Positions 17,993 through 27,989 are shown, numbered from the stretch's first letter. The stretch is 64,000 bases of DNA from Rickettsiales bacterium (GCA_027485855.1 JAIXQD010000001.1:124001-188000); one strand, 5' to 3'. Numbers and translations are program-made. The notes: generated by a model from the letters alone, not told the origin.

Positions 17993-20110
17993 ATGGGTTT
18001 TGAAATTTGGTTGATCATTTTCGGGGTGGCTTTGGCGCTCGTTTATGGTCTGGTGACCACAAAGCAAGTCATGGCACTCGATGCCGGTAATGCACGTATG
18101 CAGCAAATTGCTGCGGCCATTCAAGAAGGCGCTACGGCTTACCTTAATCGCCAATATACCACCATTGGCATGGTGGGTGTTGTTGTGGGTATTTTGCTCG
18201 GCGTGTTTTTAGGCATGCATGTGGCCGTTGGCTATTTTGTTGGCGCTATTTTATCGGGCGTAGCGGGCTATATCGGCATGAATGTGTCGGTGCGCGCTAA
18301 TGTACGCACCGCTGCCGCCGCCGGACGTGGCCTTGCCGCTGCCCTAGATGTGGCCTTTAAGTCGGGCGCTATTACCGGCCTTTTGGTGGTTGGTTTAGGT
18401 TTGCTCGGCGTTGCTGGCTATTATTTTATTTTGCTTGAGTGGAAGGGCAGTGGTTTACACACCATCCCAGAAGCAGCAGCCCTGCGGCAAATTATTGAAG
18501 CTTTGGTGGCTTTGTCCTTCGGTGCTTCGCTTATTTCTATTTTTGCGCGTTTGGGTGGCGGTATTTTCACCAAAGGCGCTGATGTCGGTGCCGACCTTGT
18601 TGGTAAGGTAGAAGCCGGAATCCCCGAGGATGATCCCCGTAACCCCGCCGTCATTGCCGATAATGTTGGCGATAATGTCGGCGATTGCGCTGGTATGGCC
18701 GCTGACCTCTTTGAGACCTATGCCGTGACCTTTGTTGCCACCATGCTTTTGGGTGCGACATTCTTTACGGGTGCGGCCGCTGGCCTCATGATGATGTATC
18801 CGCTGTTGCTGGGTGCTGTGTGTATTTTGGCATCGGTTGCGGGCACATATTTTGTCAGCCTGCGTGGTGGCACAAATATTATGGGCGCTTTGTATCGCGG
18901 TCTGATTTGGTCGGGCGTGTTCTCGCTGTTCCTGATTTATGCATTAACCGATGCATTTTTTGGCGGCATGAGCACCGGCTTTGAGATGACCAATGGCATC
19001 GTTGTAACAGGTAGCGATCTTATGGTTTGTGCGGTGACAGGTTTAGTGGTCACGGCCGCCATGGTTTGGATTACCGAGTATTACACGGCCACGCGCTATC
19101 GTCCGGTACAAAGTGTGGCGAAAGCCTCGCAAACCGGTCATGGCACCAACATCATTCAAGGCCTCGCCGTATCGATGGAAGCCACAGCCCTACCGGTGCT
19201 GGTGATTTGCGTTGGTATTGTAGTGTCTTATTTGGCCGCTGGCCTTTATGGTATCAGCATTGCTGCAACAACCATGTTGGCTTTGGCCGGCATGATTGTG
19301 GCGCTTGATGCTTATGGCCCAGTCACAGACAATGCCGGCGGTATTGCCGAAATGTCTGAAATGCCAAAAGACATCCGCGTGACCACTGACGCGCTTGATG
19401 CGGTTGGCAACACCACCAAGGCCGTGACCAAGGGCTATGCTATTGGTTCGGCCGCTTTGGCAGCTTTGGTGCTGTTTGGCGCATATATCGAAGACCTCAA
19501 ACATTATTTCCCGGATGTAGCGGTCAGCTTTGATTTGCAAAATCCGTATGTGGTTGTGGGTCTGTTGGTGGGTGGCCTATTGCCTTACCTGTTTGGCTCA
19601 ATGTGCATGACCGCGGTGGGTCGTGCAGCTGGCGAAGTGGTGATTGAAGTACGCCGCCAGTTTAAAGAGATGCCAGGCATTATGACTGGTCAAAGCAAGC
19701 CCGAATATGGCAAGGCCGTTGATATGCTCACCAAGGCCGCTATCCGCGAAATGGTGGTGCCGTCGTTATTGCCAGTCTTGGCGCCGATTGTGCTCTATTT
19801 TGTCATTGATATGGTGGCTGGCCAGGCCGAAGCTTTCATCGCTATGGGTGCGATGCTGCTCGGCACGATTGTCACGGGTGTGTTTGTGGCTATTTCCATG
19901 ACCGCTGGTGGCGGCGCTTGGGATAATGCCAAAAAATACATCGAGGAAGGCCATTTTGGTGGTAAAGGCAGTGAGGCTCATAAAGCCGCTGTCACCGGCG
20001 ATACGGTGGGTGACCCCTATAAGGACACCGCTGGCCCTGCCATCAACCCGATGATTAAAATCATCAATATTGTGGCGATTTTGCTCTTGGCTATTTTAGC
20101 CAAGCTGTAA
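17993..20110 (+). CDS. hppA: Membrane-bound proton-translocating pyrophosphatase, potassium-independent type
   Basis: HppA couples hydrolysis of pyrophosphate to proton export across the inner membrane. The 705-residue product has about 16 membrane helices and all the acidic catalytic motifs: [53 protein letters not shown], and [13 protein letters not shown] with [15 protein letters not shown]. The diagnostic position in [10 protein letters not shown] is lysine where potassium-dependent enzymes have alanine, which predicts a K+-independent proton pump. A GGAGG ribosome binding site precedes the ATG. A strong terminator follows 23 bp after the stop. Confidence 0.96.
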   Translation: MGFEIWLIIFGVALALVYGLVTTKQVMALDAGNARMQQIAAAIQEGATAYLNRQYTTIGMVGVVVGILLGVFLGMHVAVGYFVGAILSGVAGYIGMNVSVRANVRTAAAAGRGLAAALDVAFKSGAITGLLVVGLGLLGVAGYYFILLEWKGSGLHTIPEAAALRQIIEALVALSFGASLISIFARLGGGIFTKGADVGADLVGKVEAGIPEDDPRNPAVIADNVGDNVGDCAGMAADLFETYAVTFVATMLLGATFFTGAAAGLMMMYPLLLGAVCILASVAGTYFVSLRGGTNIMGALYRGLIWSGVFSLFLIYALTDAFFGGMSTGFEMTNGIVVTGSDLMVCAVTGLVVTAAMVWITEYYTATRYRPVQSVAKASQTGHGTNIIQGLAVSMEATALPVLVICVGIVVSYLAAGLYGISIAATTMLALAGMIVALDAYGPVTDNAGGIAEMSEMPKDIRVTTDALDAVGNTTKAVTKGYAIGSAALAALVLFGAYIEDLKHYFPDVAVSFDLQNPYVVVGLLVGGLLPYLFGSMCMTAVGRAAGEVVIEVRRQFKEMPGIMTGQSKPEYGKAVDMLTKAAIREMVVPSLLPVLAPIVLYFVIDMVAGQAEAFIAMGAMLLGTIVTGVFVAISMTAGGGAWDNAKKYIEEGHFGGKGSEAHKAAVTGDTVGDPYKDTAGPAINPMIKIINIVAILLLAILAKL

Positions 20111-20133
20111 AAGCAGCAATATCAACAGGCAAT

Positions 20134-20169
20134 AAAAACCCCGCCAGCGCATAACTGGCGGGGTTTTTT
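20134..20169 (+). terminator. Rho-independent terminator after hppA, likely bidirectional
   Basis: A perfect 9-bp stem CCCCGCCAG / CTGGCGGGG encloses a 7-nt loop, flanked by A5 on the left and T6 on the right. The flanking A and T runs mean it can stop transcription from hppA and from the convergent gene on the minus strand. Confidence 0.95.
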
Positions 20170-20212
20170 AATATCATCAAATAAGAAAATTTTCCTATTT
20201 ATTTAAAGTGCT

Positions 20213-20785
20213 TTAGCCAAAATTAAAGCGCACATTGCGCACTTGCACGGTATTGTTGCTCATATTGCCCATGCAGGTGGTAAATTCTTGCGCTAATGTG
20301 CCATTGCTGTTTTCGCTGCTGATTTGCGCTTGGTCTTTAATGCGCATCAAAGCATTGACGCAATAAGAGGCATTTTGCCGATACATATCGTCGCGCATAT
20401 TGGTGGCCGTCAGTGTGTTGGCGCCTTGCTCTTTGGCTTCAAAACGGACAGTCACATTAATGCTCTCAACATTTTTGGTCATGGCGGCAATATTTTCTAC
20501 CACCAATGACACAGGCGAGGCGCGGTCAACGTAATTAATGGGTGGGTTAGGCGCATTGGGGCTGGTTTGTTCTGCCGTGGGCCAAAAGAAATAATAACCC
20601 GCACCAAGCAGCGTGACCGCCGTCATGGCGGCCATATTAAGCATGCCCCATTTGCTGACTTTTTTGACAGTTGTGCCAGTTGTGGGGCCAGCAGTCGTGG
20701 GGCCTGCGGTTTTTGCGTCTGCTGTTTTTGCGTCAGCTGTGGTGGGCGCTGGTGTTGGTGCTGCTGCTTTAGGTTCGTCAGCCAT
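20213..20785 (-). CDS. Membrane-anchored protein of unknown function
   Basis: A 190-residue protein I do not recognise. A Pro/Thr/Ala-rich cytoplasmic N-terminus with five-residue repeats (TADAK TADAK TAGPT TAGPT; a 15-bp DNA period) precedes one membrane helix (MLNMAAMTAVTLLGAGYYFFW). The outer domain of about 120 residues has two cysteines and ends in NVRFNFG. The ATG giving MADEPKAA is chosen because TGGAGATAAAC lies just upstream; the open frame continues 15 codons further without support. It is followed by bamE upstream on the same strand and shares the hppA terminator. Confidence 0.75.
   Translation of the reverse strand: MADEPKAAAPTPAPTTADAKTADAKTAGPTTAGPTTGTTVKKVSKWGMLNMAAMTAVTLLGAGYYFFWPTAEQTSPNAPNPPINYVDRASPVSLVVENIAAMTKNVESINVTVRFEAKEQGANTLTATNMRDDMYRQNASYCVNALMRIKDQAQISSENSNGTLAQEFTTCMGNMSNNTVQVRNVRFNFG
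20680..20742 (-). repeat. 15-bp coding repeats in the membrane-anchored protein
   Basis: Four units of 15 bp, two of type GTGGGGCC and two of type TTTTTGCGTC, encode the TAGPT and TADAK pentads in the N-terminal tail. Confidence 0.8.
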
Positions 20786-20870
20786 GTTTATCTCCAGATT
20801 GAATCTGTAGATAATATAACGATGCTGCAACTAATTGGCAAAGCCATTAATAGTTTCAAGCGATTATAAT

Positions 20871-21317
20871 TTATTTACCCGGAATACCCGGACGGGCGGC
20901 ATTACCAAGCATTTGCTCAAAGAAGCCGTAATCACGCCCTAATGTGGGTGTTTTGCCAGCAGCAGGCTCAATATTTTGGGCCAAAGCGGGGTCGATGCTG
21001 TCGATAGAGGCAAGCAGGCCGCTTTCGTCAAATTGCAGCGACAGGGTTTTGCTGCTGACAATTTCAGGCTTAAAGAAGGCGGTTTTCTCGGTGCGCTGGC
21101 CGATATAGTACCAAATATTAGGGTTAAAAGTGGCGCGGGTGGTGGGCGGGCCCAAAATATTTTCAACATCGCTTTGCCGCGATTCGCCAACCTTGAGCCG
21201 CTCGAGGCGGTCGGGCTCAATCAGATTGCCACGATTGGCCACAACAGGTGTGCAGCCGGTCATGCCAAAAGACAGGCCAATGGCTAAGAGGCATAAAGCT
21301 ATGAGCTTGCGTTTCAT
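20871..21317 (-). CDS. bamE: Outer membrane assembly lipoprotein BamE (SmpA/OmlA)
   Basis: BamE is the small lipoprotein of the BAM complex that inserts beta-barrel proteins into the outer membrane. The 148-residue product has a lipoprotein signal peptide ending in the lipobox MTGC, then the SmpA/OmlA core with RLERLKVGESRQSDVENILGPP-type sequence, NIWYYIG and the strand SLQFDESGLLASI. This order is typical of alphaproteobacterial BamE. It is divergent from the cytochrome chaperone gene, with 26 bp between starts. Confidence 0.92.
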   Translation of the reverse strand: MKRKLIALCLLAIGLSFGMTGCTPVVANRGNLIEPDRLERLKVGESRQSDVENILGPPTTRATFNPNIWYYIGQRTEKTAFFKPEIVSSKTLSLQFDESGLLASIDSIDPALAQNIEPAAGKTPTLGRDYGFFEQMLGNAARPGIPGK

Positions 21318-21343
21318 CCCCCCTTTATGCCAAAAAATGCTCT

Positions 21344-21838
21344 ATGTGGCAAAAAATTAAATCATGGTGGGCGCGGCCAGCGCAAATCTCCCCGCTGTTG
21401 CTTGCGGTGAATGAGGCCGCCTTGCAGCCCGAGCTTTATCTTGCGGGGGGTGTCAGCGATAATTTTGCCGGCCGCTATGAAATGCTTTGTGTGCAAATGG
21501 CCAAGACGCTGGCCGCAGGGCGCGCTTTGGGCACACTCAGCCAAGCGCAAGGCCAAGCCTTGATAGAAGCCATGCTCGACCAGCTCGAATATAGCTTACG
21601 CGAAGATGGTGTGGGTGATATGGGCGTGCCAAAGCGTATGCGCAAAATGGTTGAGGGTTTTTATGGCCGGGCCACGGCCTATCAGGATGCTTTTTTGGCG
21701 CAAGATAAAGCGGCTTTAATTTTAGCACTACAGCGCAATGTCTGGGCTGATGGCAGTGCGCATAAAGCACATGCCGAAAAATTAGCCGATATCATTTGGC
21801 AGCAATGGTTAAACGAAATAAAGCAGGTGGCCGCATGA
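21344..21838 (+). CDS. Ubiquinol-cytochrome c chaperone family protein (CBP3-like)
   Basis: A 164-residue helical protein of the CBP3/UQCC1 family, which in mitochondria helps cytochrome b assembly into complex III. The core sequence GRYEMLCVQMAKTLA, the MLDQLEYSLREDGVGDMGVPKRM segment and GFYGRATAYQDAF are family hallmarks. In alphaproteobacteria it commonly precedes DUF177. The stop overlaps the DUF177 start (ATGA), so they are coupled. Confidence 0.88.
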   Translation: MWQKIKSWWARPAQISPLLLAVNEAALQPELYLAGGVSDNFAGRYEMLCVQMAKTLAAGRALGTLSQAQGQALIEAMLDQLEYSLREDGVGDMGVPKRMRKMVEGFYGRATAYQDAFLAQDKAALILALQRNVWADGSAHKAHAEKLADIIWQQWLNEIKQVAA

Positions 21839-22497
21839 GCGAAGACATGAGCGAAGATAAGCTAATTGAAGATAAGCCAATTGAAAACGAGCCAGCTCGT
21901 ATTCAGCCCGAGTTTTCGCGTCATGTGGCTTTCGACCGCATTGGCATCGAGCCGCTGATGCTTGAAATTGAAGCACAACCCGGCGAGCGTAAAGCTTTGG
22001 CTAAAAGGCTTAAACTAAAAGAAATCAGTGCGCTGAAGGCCATTATCTATTTGCAGCGCATTGATGCTGCGCCAATTTTTGAAGTGCGCGGCGAGATATC
22101 GGCGGCATTGGTGCAAAGCTGCGTTGTAACCTTAGAGCCCGTGCCCGCGACTGTGCATGAAAATTTTGATACTTTGCTGGCACCACTGAAAGTGGTTGAA
22201 AGGCTGCAAAAGGCCAGCAGCCAGCCCGAGCTCGATGATTTTCCTGAACCGCTCACCCGTGATGCGATCGATATTGGCGAAATCACCGCGCAATATTTGT
22301 CTTTGGGGCTCGATCCTTATCCGCGTAAGGACGGGGCCGATTTTGTCATGCCAGAAGGGCTGGGCGGCAATCTTAACCCTTTTGCCGCGCTTAAAGCGCT
22401 TTTGCCCAAAACAGAATCTCGGCAGAAAGCCACAGATAAAAGCCCGCCTTTGGACGAAAACCAGAACAAGGGCAGCCACAAAAAACCCCGTGGCTAA
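21835..22497 (+). CDS. DUF177 (YceD) family protein
   Basis: A 220-residue YceD-family protein, encoded just before the gene for ribosomal protein L32 as in most bacteria, and suspected to act in ribosome or rRNA metabolism. The family core is visible in GEISAALVQSCVVTLEPV and ITAQYLSLGLDPYPRKDG. The cysteine motif of other members is reduced to one cysteine. The N-terminus is built of near-repeats (MSED MSED KLIED KPIEN) encoded by 12- and 15-bp tandem duplications. The ATG overlapping the upstream TGA is chosen as start. Confidence 0.88.
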   Translation: MSEDMSEDKLIEDKPIENEPARIQPEFSRHVAFDRIGIEPLMLEIEAQPGERKALAKRLKLKEISALKAIIYLQRIDAAPIFEVRGEISAALVQSCVVTLEPVPATVHENFDTLLAPLKVVERLQKASSQPELDDFPEPLTRDAIDIGEITAQYLSLGLDPYPRKDGADFVMPEGLGGNLNPFAALKALLPKTESRQKATDKSPPLDENQNKGSHKKPRG

Positions 22498-22503
22498 TTT
22501 TTT
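22474..22503 (+). terminator. Possible weak terminator across the DUF177 stop
   Basis: AGCCAC and GTGGCT can form a 6-bp stem with a 10-nt loop, followed by AA and T6. The hairpin covers the DUF177 stop codon and would separate it partly from rpmF. The stem is short. Confidence 0.4.
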
Positions 22504-22571
22504 GCTTTACAGCAGGGGGTATATCTCGCTACAAAGTGCGCTGATTTCAACAATAACCTATGTGGTGTGTT

Positions 22572-22763
22572 ATGGCTGTTCCAAAGAGGAAGACCTCTAA
22601 ATCTGTTCGTGCAATGCGCCGCTCGCATCACGCAATCACCAGTGCCGCCCATCAGGAGTGCCCCAATTGTGGTGAGGCCAAGCTGCCGCACCATGTATGT
22701 GGCGCCTGTGGCTATTATGATGGCCGCTCGGTTCGCCAAGATAAAGCCAAAAAAGCTGCATAA
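22572..22763 (+). CDS. rpmF: Ribosomal protein L32
   Basis: A 63-residue large-subunit ribosomal protein. It starts with the invariant [19 protein letters not shown]-type basic sequence and keeps the zinc ribbon as CPNCG and CGACG. The open frame extends four codons upstream, but the MAVPK start is universal. It lies between DUF177 and plsX in the standard operon. Confidence 0.97.
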   Translation: MAVPKRKTSKSVRAMRRSHHAITSAAHQECPNCGEAKLPHHVCGACGYYDGRSVRQDKAKKAA

Positions 22764-22791
22764 AATTACTGCACTCTAGGCATTTGCACAC

Positions 22792-23841
22792 ATGGCCACT
22801 TCTCGGCGCATTGCGCTGGACGCTATGGGCGGAGATTCAGCACCACATATTGTGGTGCGTGGGGCTGCCATCGCTAAAGAGCGCATTCCGCAATTAGAGT
22901 TTATTATTTTTGGGCAAGAATCGCTGGTGCAACCCTTGCTTGCAGCAGAGCCTAACTTGCAAAGCTGCGTCGAATTTATTCATACCGACGATAAAGTAAC
23001 CGCCGACATGAAAGCCGCTGTAGCCTTGCGCTCGGGGCGTAACTCAAGCATGCGTTTGGCTATTAACGCCGTCGATGAGGGGCGGGCCGATTGTGTAGTC
23101 TCGGCGGGTAATACCGGCGCGCTCATGGCTATGGCAAAATTTGTGCTTAAAACTTTACCCGGTATTGATCGCCCGGCTATTGCTTCGTTTTTTCCGACCT
23201 TGCGCGGCGAAACCATCATGCTCGATTTGGGCGCCAACGCTGAATGCAACGCCGAAAATTTAGTGCAGTTTGCGGTGATGGGGGCGTTATTTGCCAAAAG
23301 CGTTTTAGGCTTGCCGCACCCAACCATTGGCCTGCTCAATATCGGCTCGGAAGAATCGAAAGGCCGCGAGGAAGTGCGCCTTGCCGCACAAGAGTTGCGG
23401 CAAATGCAATTGCCCGGGCAATTTGTTGGCTTTATCGAGGGCGATGATATCCCTGCTGGCACCGTTGATGTGGTGGTCAGCGATGGTTTTAGCGGCAATA
23501 TTGCCCTTAAAACCGCCGAGGGCGTATCGCGGCTTTATAGTCATTTTTTACGACAGTCTTTGCAAAGTTCGTTATTGGCCAAGCTGGGCTACTTTTTTGC
23601 GCGAGGCGCTTTTCAACGGCTGCGCGCACGGCTTGACCCGCGCCGCTATAATGGTGCGATGTTTTTGGGCTTGCAGGGCGTTTGCGTAAAAAGTCATGGC
23701 GGCACCGATGCCGAAGGCTTTGCCAATGCCATTGCCGTTGCGCATGATTTAATCGCCCATGGCTTTAACGAACATATCAAACAAGAGATGCTGCGCATGC
23801 AAACATCAGTAGCGGCGCCCGAACCTGAGCTATCCGCATGA
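22792..23841 (+). CDS. plsX: Phosphate acyltransferase PlsX
   Basis: PlsX makes acyl-phosphate from acyl-ACP for phospholipid synthesis at the membrane surface. The 349-residue product has the start motif [16 protein letters not shown], the [15 protein letters not shown] segment and the catalytic region [22 protein letters not shown]-like sequence, then [11 protein letters not shown] and [14 protein letters not shown]. The stop overlaps fabH as ATGA. Confidence 0.96.
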   Translation: MATSRRIALDAMGGDSAPHIVVRGAAIAKERIPQLEFIIFGQESLVQPLLAAEPNLQSCVEFIHTDDKVTADMKAAVALRSGRNSSMRLAINAVDEGRADCVVSAGNTGALMAMAKFVLKTLPGIDRPAIASFFPTLRGETIMLDLGANAECNAENLVQFAVMGALFAKSVLGLPHPTIGLLNIGSEESKGREEVRLAAQELRQMQLPGQFVGFIEGDDIPAGTVDVVVSDGFSGNIALKTAEGVSRLYSHFLRQSLQSSLLAKLGYFFARGAFQRLRARLDPRRYNGAMFLGLQGVCVKSHGGTDAEGFANAIAVAHDLIAHGFNEHIKQEMLRMQTSVAAPEPELSA

Positions 23842-24815
23842 GCAACACCATGCTGTGGCGTAGCCGTATTTTGGGCGTGGGTGCTTACCTGCCAGAGCGC
23901 TGCGTCAGCAATGACGAGCTGGCCAAAACCGTTGATACCACCGATGAGTGGGTGGTAGAGCGCACCGGTATTCGCACGCGTCACATTGCCGCAGAAAACG
24001 AACTCACCTCTGATCTCGCCATTGCTGCCGCAAAACAAGCACTGCTCGCTGCGGGTGTGGATGCCAGCGAGATTGATGTGATTGTGTTGGCCACTACCAC
24101 CCCTGACGATACTTTTCCGGCGACTGCTACTAAAGTGCAGCACGGGCTTGGCCTCACCACGGGCTTTGCTTTTGATGTGCAGGCGGTTTGCAGCGGGTTT
24201 ATTTATGCGCTGGCTGTTGCCGATAATTTTATCAGGTTGGGGCAGGCGCGTCGGGCTTTGGTGATTGGTGCCGAAACCTTTACCCGCCTTTTGGATTGGA
24301 CCGACCGCACCACCTGCGTTTTATTTGGCGATGGTGCAGGGGCTGTGGTGCTGGGTGCCGAACCCACCGAGAGCCATGTGGGCATTTTATCCACGCATTT
24401 GCATAGCGACGGTCGTTATTTCGATATGCTTTATGTTGATGGCGGGCCATCGCGCGGGCAGCGTGTGGGGCATGTGCGTATGCAAGGCAGCGATGTGTTT
24501 AAGCATGCGGTCAATAATTTGGCGCGTGTCGTTGAGGAAACTTTATCGGCTCATCAATTATCGCCTGACGCGATTGATTGGTTGATCCCGCATCAAGCCA
24601 ATAAGCGCATCATCGATGCCACTGCCAAAAAATTGCACATGACCGACGCGCGCGTTATTTTGACGGTGCAAAAACATGGCAACACCTCGGCGGCATCCGT
24701 GCCGCTGGCCTTGGCCGAGGGCATAAAAGATGGGCGGATTAAACCAGGCCAGCTTTTGCTGCTCGAGGCTATGGGCGGCGGCTTTACCTGGGGCGCAGCT
24801 TTAGTGCGCTACTAG
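23838..24815 (+). CDS. fabH: 3-oxoacyl-ACP synthase III
   Basis: FabH condenses acetyl-CoA with malonyl-ACP, the first step of fatty-acid elongation. The 325-residue product has the catalytic triad in context: Cys in [12 protein letters not shown], His in [13 protein letters not shown] and Asn in [14 protein letters not shown]. The ending [16 protein letters not shown] is the classic C-terminus. It is translationally coupled to plsX. Directly behind the TAG starts a 13-bp tandem array that repeats a TAG in each copy (separate entry). Confidence 0.96.
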   Translation: MSNTMLWRSRILGVGAYLPERCVSNDELAKTVDTTDEWVVERTGIRTRHIAAENELTSDLAIAAAKQALLAAGVDASEIDVIVLATTTPDDTFPATATKVQHGLGLTTGFAFDVQAVCSGFIYALAVADNFIRLGQARRALVIGAETFTRLLDWTDRTTCVLFGDGAGAVVLGAEPTESHVGILSTHLHSDGRYFDMLYVDGGPSRGQRVGHVRMQGSDVFKHAVNNLARVVEETLSAHQLSPDAIDWLIPHQANKRIIDATAKKLHMTDARVILTVQKHGNTSAASVPLALAEGIKDGRIKPGQLLLLEAMGGGFTWGAALVRY

Positions 24816-24862
24816 AGTTTGCGGCTTTAGTTTGCGGCTTTAGTTTGCGGCTTTAGTTTGCG
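24816..24862 (+). repeat. 13-bp tandem array immediately after the fabH stop
   Basis: AGTTTGCGGCTTT is repeated 3.6 times, beginning at the base after TAG. The gene end itself, TGCGCTACTAG, resembles the unit TGCGGCTTTAG, so the array looks like expansion of the stop region. The remaining 160 bp before ihfA hold no gene. Confidence 0.95.
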
Positions 24863-25022
24863 ATTGGTTTTTAAGCGCCCTCATCATACTTGTTAAATAC
24901 CTGCTTAGCCTTTGACGAATCAGGCAAAGATGTTTACGCTTTAACTTGAAGTATAAGCATAACAGCTGATATTGCCTTAAAGCGTTCTGCTTTGAGCCGT
25001 GTCATAGCAAGGCGGTGTATCT

Positions 25023-25343
25023 ATGGATAAAGACAGCAAAACCTTAACCCGCGCCGATTTAGCCGAGGCTGTTTATCAGCAAGTGGGCCTATCGCGCAAT
25101 GAATCGGCCGAGTTGGTTGAGAGCGTGCTTGAAGAAGTGGCGCAAGCTTTACTGCGTCATGAGACGGTAAAGCTTTCGTCTTTCGGCACTTTTGCCGTGC
25201 GGCAAAAAGGCCAGCGCATTGGCCGCAACCCCAAAACCGGCCAGGAAGTGCCGATTTTGCCGCGCAAAGTGCTGGTGTTTCGCGCCAGCCACGTGCTCAA
25301 GGACAAAATCAACGATAGCAGCAATTCAAGCAGCGGGGCCTAA
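25023..25343 (+). CDS. ihfA: Integration host factor subunit alpha
   Basis: IHF bends DNA at specific sites and shapes the nucleoid. The 106-residue product matches HU/IHF proteins: [49 protein letters not shown] (with the intercalating proline in GRNPKTG) and the C-terminal helix [13 protein letters not shown]-alpha rather than HU is supported by its place behind plsX-fabH and before merR, and by the [11 protein letters not shown] strand. The last residues are a Ser/Asn-rich tail. Confidence 0.92.
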   Translation: MDKDSKTLTRADLAEAVYQQVGLSRNESAELVESVLEEVAQALLRHETVKLSSFGTFAVRQKGQRIGRNPKTGQEVPILPRKVLVFRASHVLKDKINDSSNSSSGA

Positions 25344-25348
25344 ATCAC

Positions 25349-26197
25349 ATGCAGGAATCTTCTATCGCCAAAGATATGTTGGCTAAAGATATTGCCTATG
25401 AAGTCAGCGGTAAGTCGGCTACGGCCTATCGCACCATAAGCGAGGTCGCAACCGAGCTTGATGTGCCGCAGCATGTGCTGCGCTTTTGGGAAAGCAAGTT
25501 TAGCCAAATTCGCCCACTCAAGCGTGGCGGTGGCCGGCGTTATTATCGCCCCGAAGATGTCGATGCCTTAAAGCGTATTCGTCATTTCCTCTATGAAGAG
25601 GGCTATACAATTCGTGGTGTGCAGCGTTTGCTGCGTGAGGCACGCCGTAGCCCTGCCGCAACAGCAGGGCAGCGCGTGGCTGAAATTGCCCGTGAGCTTG
25701 AAGCTATGGACAATCTTGAAAGCGATACAATGACTTTTGAGATTGTTGATGCGGAAGATGTATTCATCCCCGATGAAGATGCCGATGAACAAATCACTGA
25801 ATTTACCCATCAATATGCCAGCAATGTTTCGGCAGAACATGCGGTAAGCCAGAGTATTTTTGCGGCCGCCGAAAATAAAGCCGAAAATAAGTCCAGTGAA
25901 CAGGCTGAAGCTGAAAATCTGCCGCTGCTGCAGCCCTTGCTAAACGATGCTGTAATTACAGCCGCGCCGATTGCGCCCGCAGAGCCAATCATTGAGCCGG
26001 CCCTGTCAGAAGATGCGGTGCCAGAAGTAGTTGTGCCAGAGGCTGCGGTGCCAGAAGTAATTGTGCAAAAGGAAACCGTGACCATCACCATAAAAGAGTC
26101 GGTTTACCAGCTGAGCGAAGTGCAGCGCGCCGAGCTTGAAAGCCTGTTGGCCGAGTTTAAACTTATGCGCGATCAATTGCGCCAAAGTGAGATATAG
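25349..26197 (+). CDS. MerR-family regulator with long acidic C-terminal tail
   Basis: A 282-residue regulator. The N-terminal winged helix ([33 protein letters not shown]-type sequence, then [33 protein letters not shown]) is the MerR-like domain always found behind ihfA in alphaproteobacteria. The rest is acidic and low-complexity. It contains three 15-bp units encoding [10 protein letters not shown] and VPEVI, and ends in a helix that may pair ([22 protein letters not shown]). No effector-binding domain is recognisable. The ATG is 5 bp behind the ihfA stop. Confidence 0.88.
   Translation: MQESSIAKDMLAKDIAYEVSGKSATAYRTISEVATELDVPQHVLRFWESKFSQIRPLKRGGGRRYYRPEDVDALKRIRHFLYEEGYTIRGVQRLLREARRSPAATAGQRVAEIARELEAMDNLESDTMTFEIVDAEDVFIPDEDADEQITEFTHQYASNVSAEHAVSQSIFAAAENKAENKSSEQAEAENLPLLQPLLNDAVITAAPIAPAEPIIEPALSEDAVPEVVVPEAAVPEVIVQKETVTITIKESVYQLSEVQRAELESLLAEFKLMRDQLRQSEI
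26018..26062 (+). repeat. 15-bp coding repeats in the MerR tail
   Basis: Three consecutive 15-bp units beginning GTGCCAGA encode the pentads [10 protein letters not shown] and VPEVI. Confidence 0.85.
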
Positions 26198-26343
26198 TCT
26201 ATTTCAGGCGCTTATTTTTAAGCATTTATCTTTAAATGTTAATATGGGGGCGCTTTCTTGAAACAGTTGCGGTTTTAAGCGCGCATGGCTATAGTCTGCC
26301 GACCTTGGTATTTTTTAGGTAATAAGGCTATTTATTTTGATGT

Positions 26344-26420
26344 CGGAATGTAGCGCAGCCTGGTAGCGCATCAGTCTGGGGGACTGGGGGTCGTGGGTTC
26401 GAATCCCGCCATTCCGACCA
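26344..26420 (+). tRNA. tRNA-Pro (GGG)
   Basis: The acceptor stem CGGAATG / CATTCCG closes a full cloverleaf. The anticodon loop CTGGGGG gives GGG (proline), the T-loop is GGTTCGAATCC, and the CCA end is encoded. It stands alone, followed by a short T-rich tail. Confidence 0.97.
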
Positions 26421-26747
26421 TTTTCTTTTTCAAATATCATGCATGATTTTTTACATTCACGATTTTATTCGGCGCTACGGTTTATAGCGCCTCACCAATT
26501 GCTCCCTAAAAATAGCGCCCTACAAATAGCTCTCCACCAATGACACTCTAAAGCCTATCCGCTTCTTATCCCCCCCCATATTTGCGGCAAAATTACATAC
26601 AATCATAGGGTGTTACGGCCTCAGAATTATCATATTAAGGTTACATTAACTTATAACTTGCACAATCCGTCATACAACTGTAAGATGTATTTAAGCTTAT
26701 CTCTTTATCAAAAAATACAATTCATAAGAGTAATAGGAAAACCCGCC
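26421..26747 (+). other. Gene-free stretch between tRNA-Pro and the nuclease fusion gene
   Basis: No convincing gene. The middle holds degenerate short repeats of the form ATAGCGCC and CACCAAT (about 26478-26545). The last 100 bp are AT-rich and likely carry the promoter of the next gene; an AGGAAAA ribosome binding site lies 7 bp before its ATG. Confidence 0.5.
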
Positions 26748-27938
26748 ATGAAGTCGTCTTCTGCCCCTGATATTGCATCTACTGATATGCAAGATAACCC
26801 AATCACGCCCAAAGCGACCCGCAAAGTCGGTCGGCCACCCAAAAATTGTAACCTGACTAAAGATATAAACAAGCAGCGTTCAAAACAGGCCTCTGCGGCG
26901 CGCAACAAAGGCCTGCGCCGCGAGCGTGAGATAGCGGCCTGGCACCGTGACCAGCTAGGTGTCGCTGCCGAGCGCGTGCCTTTTTCGGGCTCAACCCGTT
27001 ATAAGGGCAACGCGGCCGATGTTGATATTTATGCTTTTGGGGTTGACTACCCGCCGCTGCATGCCGAGGTGAAGGCCCGCGCCGATGGCCATGGCTTTAA
27101 TGTGCTTGATGGTTGGCTGGCCGAAAATGACGTGTTGTTTTTACTGCGCGATCGGGCCGAGCCTTGCGTTTATATGCCTGGCCGTGTTTGGGCCGAGATC
27201 ATGCAATACATGAAGATGGCTCAGCAAGTCAGTCAATCTGTTCATAAAATTATTCCTAAAAATGGTGCGGCAGCACTAAATGATAAAAACAAAAATAGTG
27301 CAAAAGCGCATCAGAAAAGCACTTATTTTCGGGCGGCCGAGTCGCATGGCTTACCACGCACACAGATGCCCGTTTTAAGCGAAACACTTTTGCCCGCGCC
27401 CTTAGTCAAGGCATCGGCAGCACAGGTGCATTCAACCATGCCTTTAGATGTTGTTTGGCTGTTAGACTCCGAGCTCTTTGCGCTGCTTTCGGGCGAGCAA
27501 TTTAAGGCGGCTTTTCGTTTATGGTGCAAGGCTTGGTGTCAGCAGCCGCAAGGCTCGTTGCCAAATGATGACCGCATTTTGGCCTATTTGTCTGGTGCGG
27601 GCGAAAGCTGGTCACAATGGCGCGAAATAGTGCTGCAAGGCTTTATTGCCTGTAATGATGGCCGGCTTTATCACCCACAACTGATAAAAATGGCCCAGCG
27701 TCATCAAACCCAAGAGCTCAACCGCAAAAATAATTTGCCGCCGCCAGTGTCTGCACCAAAGCCACGTCGGCGCATTTTGCCCATACCCAGCTTGCGTGCT
27801 ACACCCGTTACGGCAGAAAAAATAAATCTGAGCCATAATAAATGCAGCCTGCCACGCAGCTGGATGACGGGGCAGGGCCCAATAAAGATGTCGCCAAATA
27901 TGTCGACAAATCTGTCACCGAGGCAAAATAAAGACTGA
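26748..27938 (+). CDS. Putative Hjc-like PD-(D/E)XK nuclease fused to a DUF1376-like domain
   Basis: A 396-residue protein with two recognisable parts. Residues about 50-155 look like an Hjc-type Holliday junction resolvase: RNKGLRREREIAAWHRDQ (E59/E61), VPFSGSTRYKGNAADVDI (D91/D93) and LHAEVKAR (E107, K109), the PD-(D/E)XK pattern. An AT-hook-like GRPPK lies before it near residue 29. After a low-complexity linker, residues about 230-335 resemble the phage DUF1376 (YdaU) domain: DSELFALLSGEQFKAAFRLW, GSLPNDDRILAYLSG and DGRLYHPQL. I know of no described protein with this pairing. The ATG used has an AGGAAAA ribosome site; an upstream extension of 46 codons is rejected. Neighbours (tRNA-Pro, GNAT) give no function. 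Confidence 0.7.
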   Translation: MKSSSAPDIASTDMQDNPITPKATRKVGRPPKNCNLTKDINKQRSKQASAARNKGLRREREIAAWHRDQLGVAAERVPFSGSTRYKGNAADVDIYAFGVDYPPLHAEVKARADGHGFNVLDGWLAENDVLFLLRDRAEPCVYMPGRVWAEIMQYMKMAQQVSQSVHKIIPKNGAAALNDKNKNSAKAHQKSTYFRAAESHGLPRTQMPVLSETLLPAPLVKASAAQVHSTMPLDVVWLLDSELFALLSGEQFKAAFRLWCKAWCQQPQGSLPNDDRILAYLSGAGESWSQWREIVLQGFIACNDGRLYHPQLIKMAQRHQTQELNRKNNLPPPVSAPKPRRRILPIPSLRATPVTAEKINLSHNKCSLPRSWMTGQGPIKMSPNMSTNLSPRQNKD

Positions 27939-27989
27939 GCTTTAAAAAAATACTTGTTACCAATGCAGTAGCAGGGTTATTTTCTGATT

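Noticed and set aside
22838-22860. Palindrome GCACCACA-TAT-TGTGGTGC near the plsX start
   Set aside because: It lies inside conserved plsX codons (SAPHIVVR), so a regulatory role cannot be told from coding constraint.
26261-26343. Small-RNA or riboswitch candidate before tRNA-Pro
   Set aside because: No stable conserved structure could be recognised by eye; the stretch is simple AT-rich spacer.
26610-26747. Upstream extension of the nuclease fusion gene by 46 codons
   Set aside because: The extension is AT-rich with unusual codons and no ribosome site, while the internal ATG has AGGAAAA in place.
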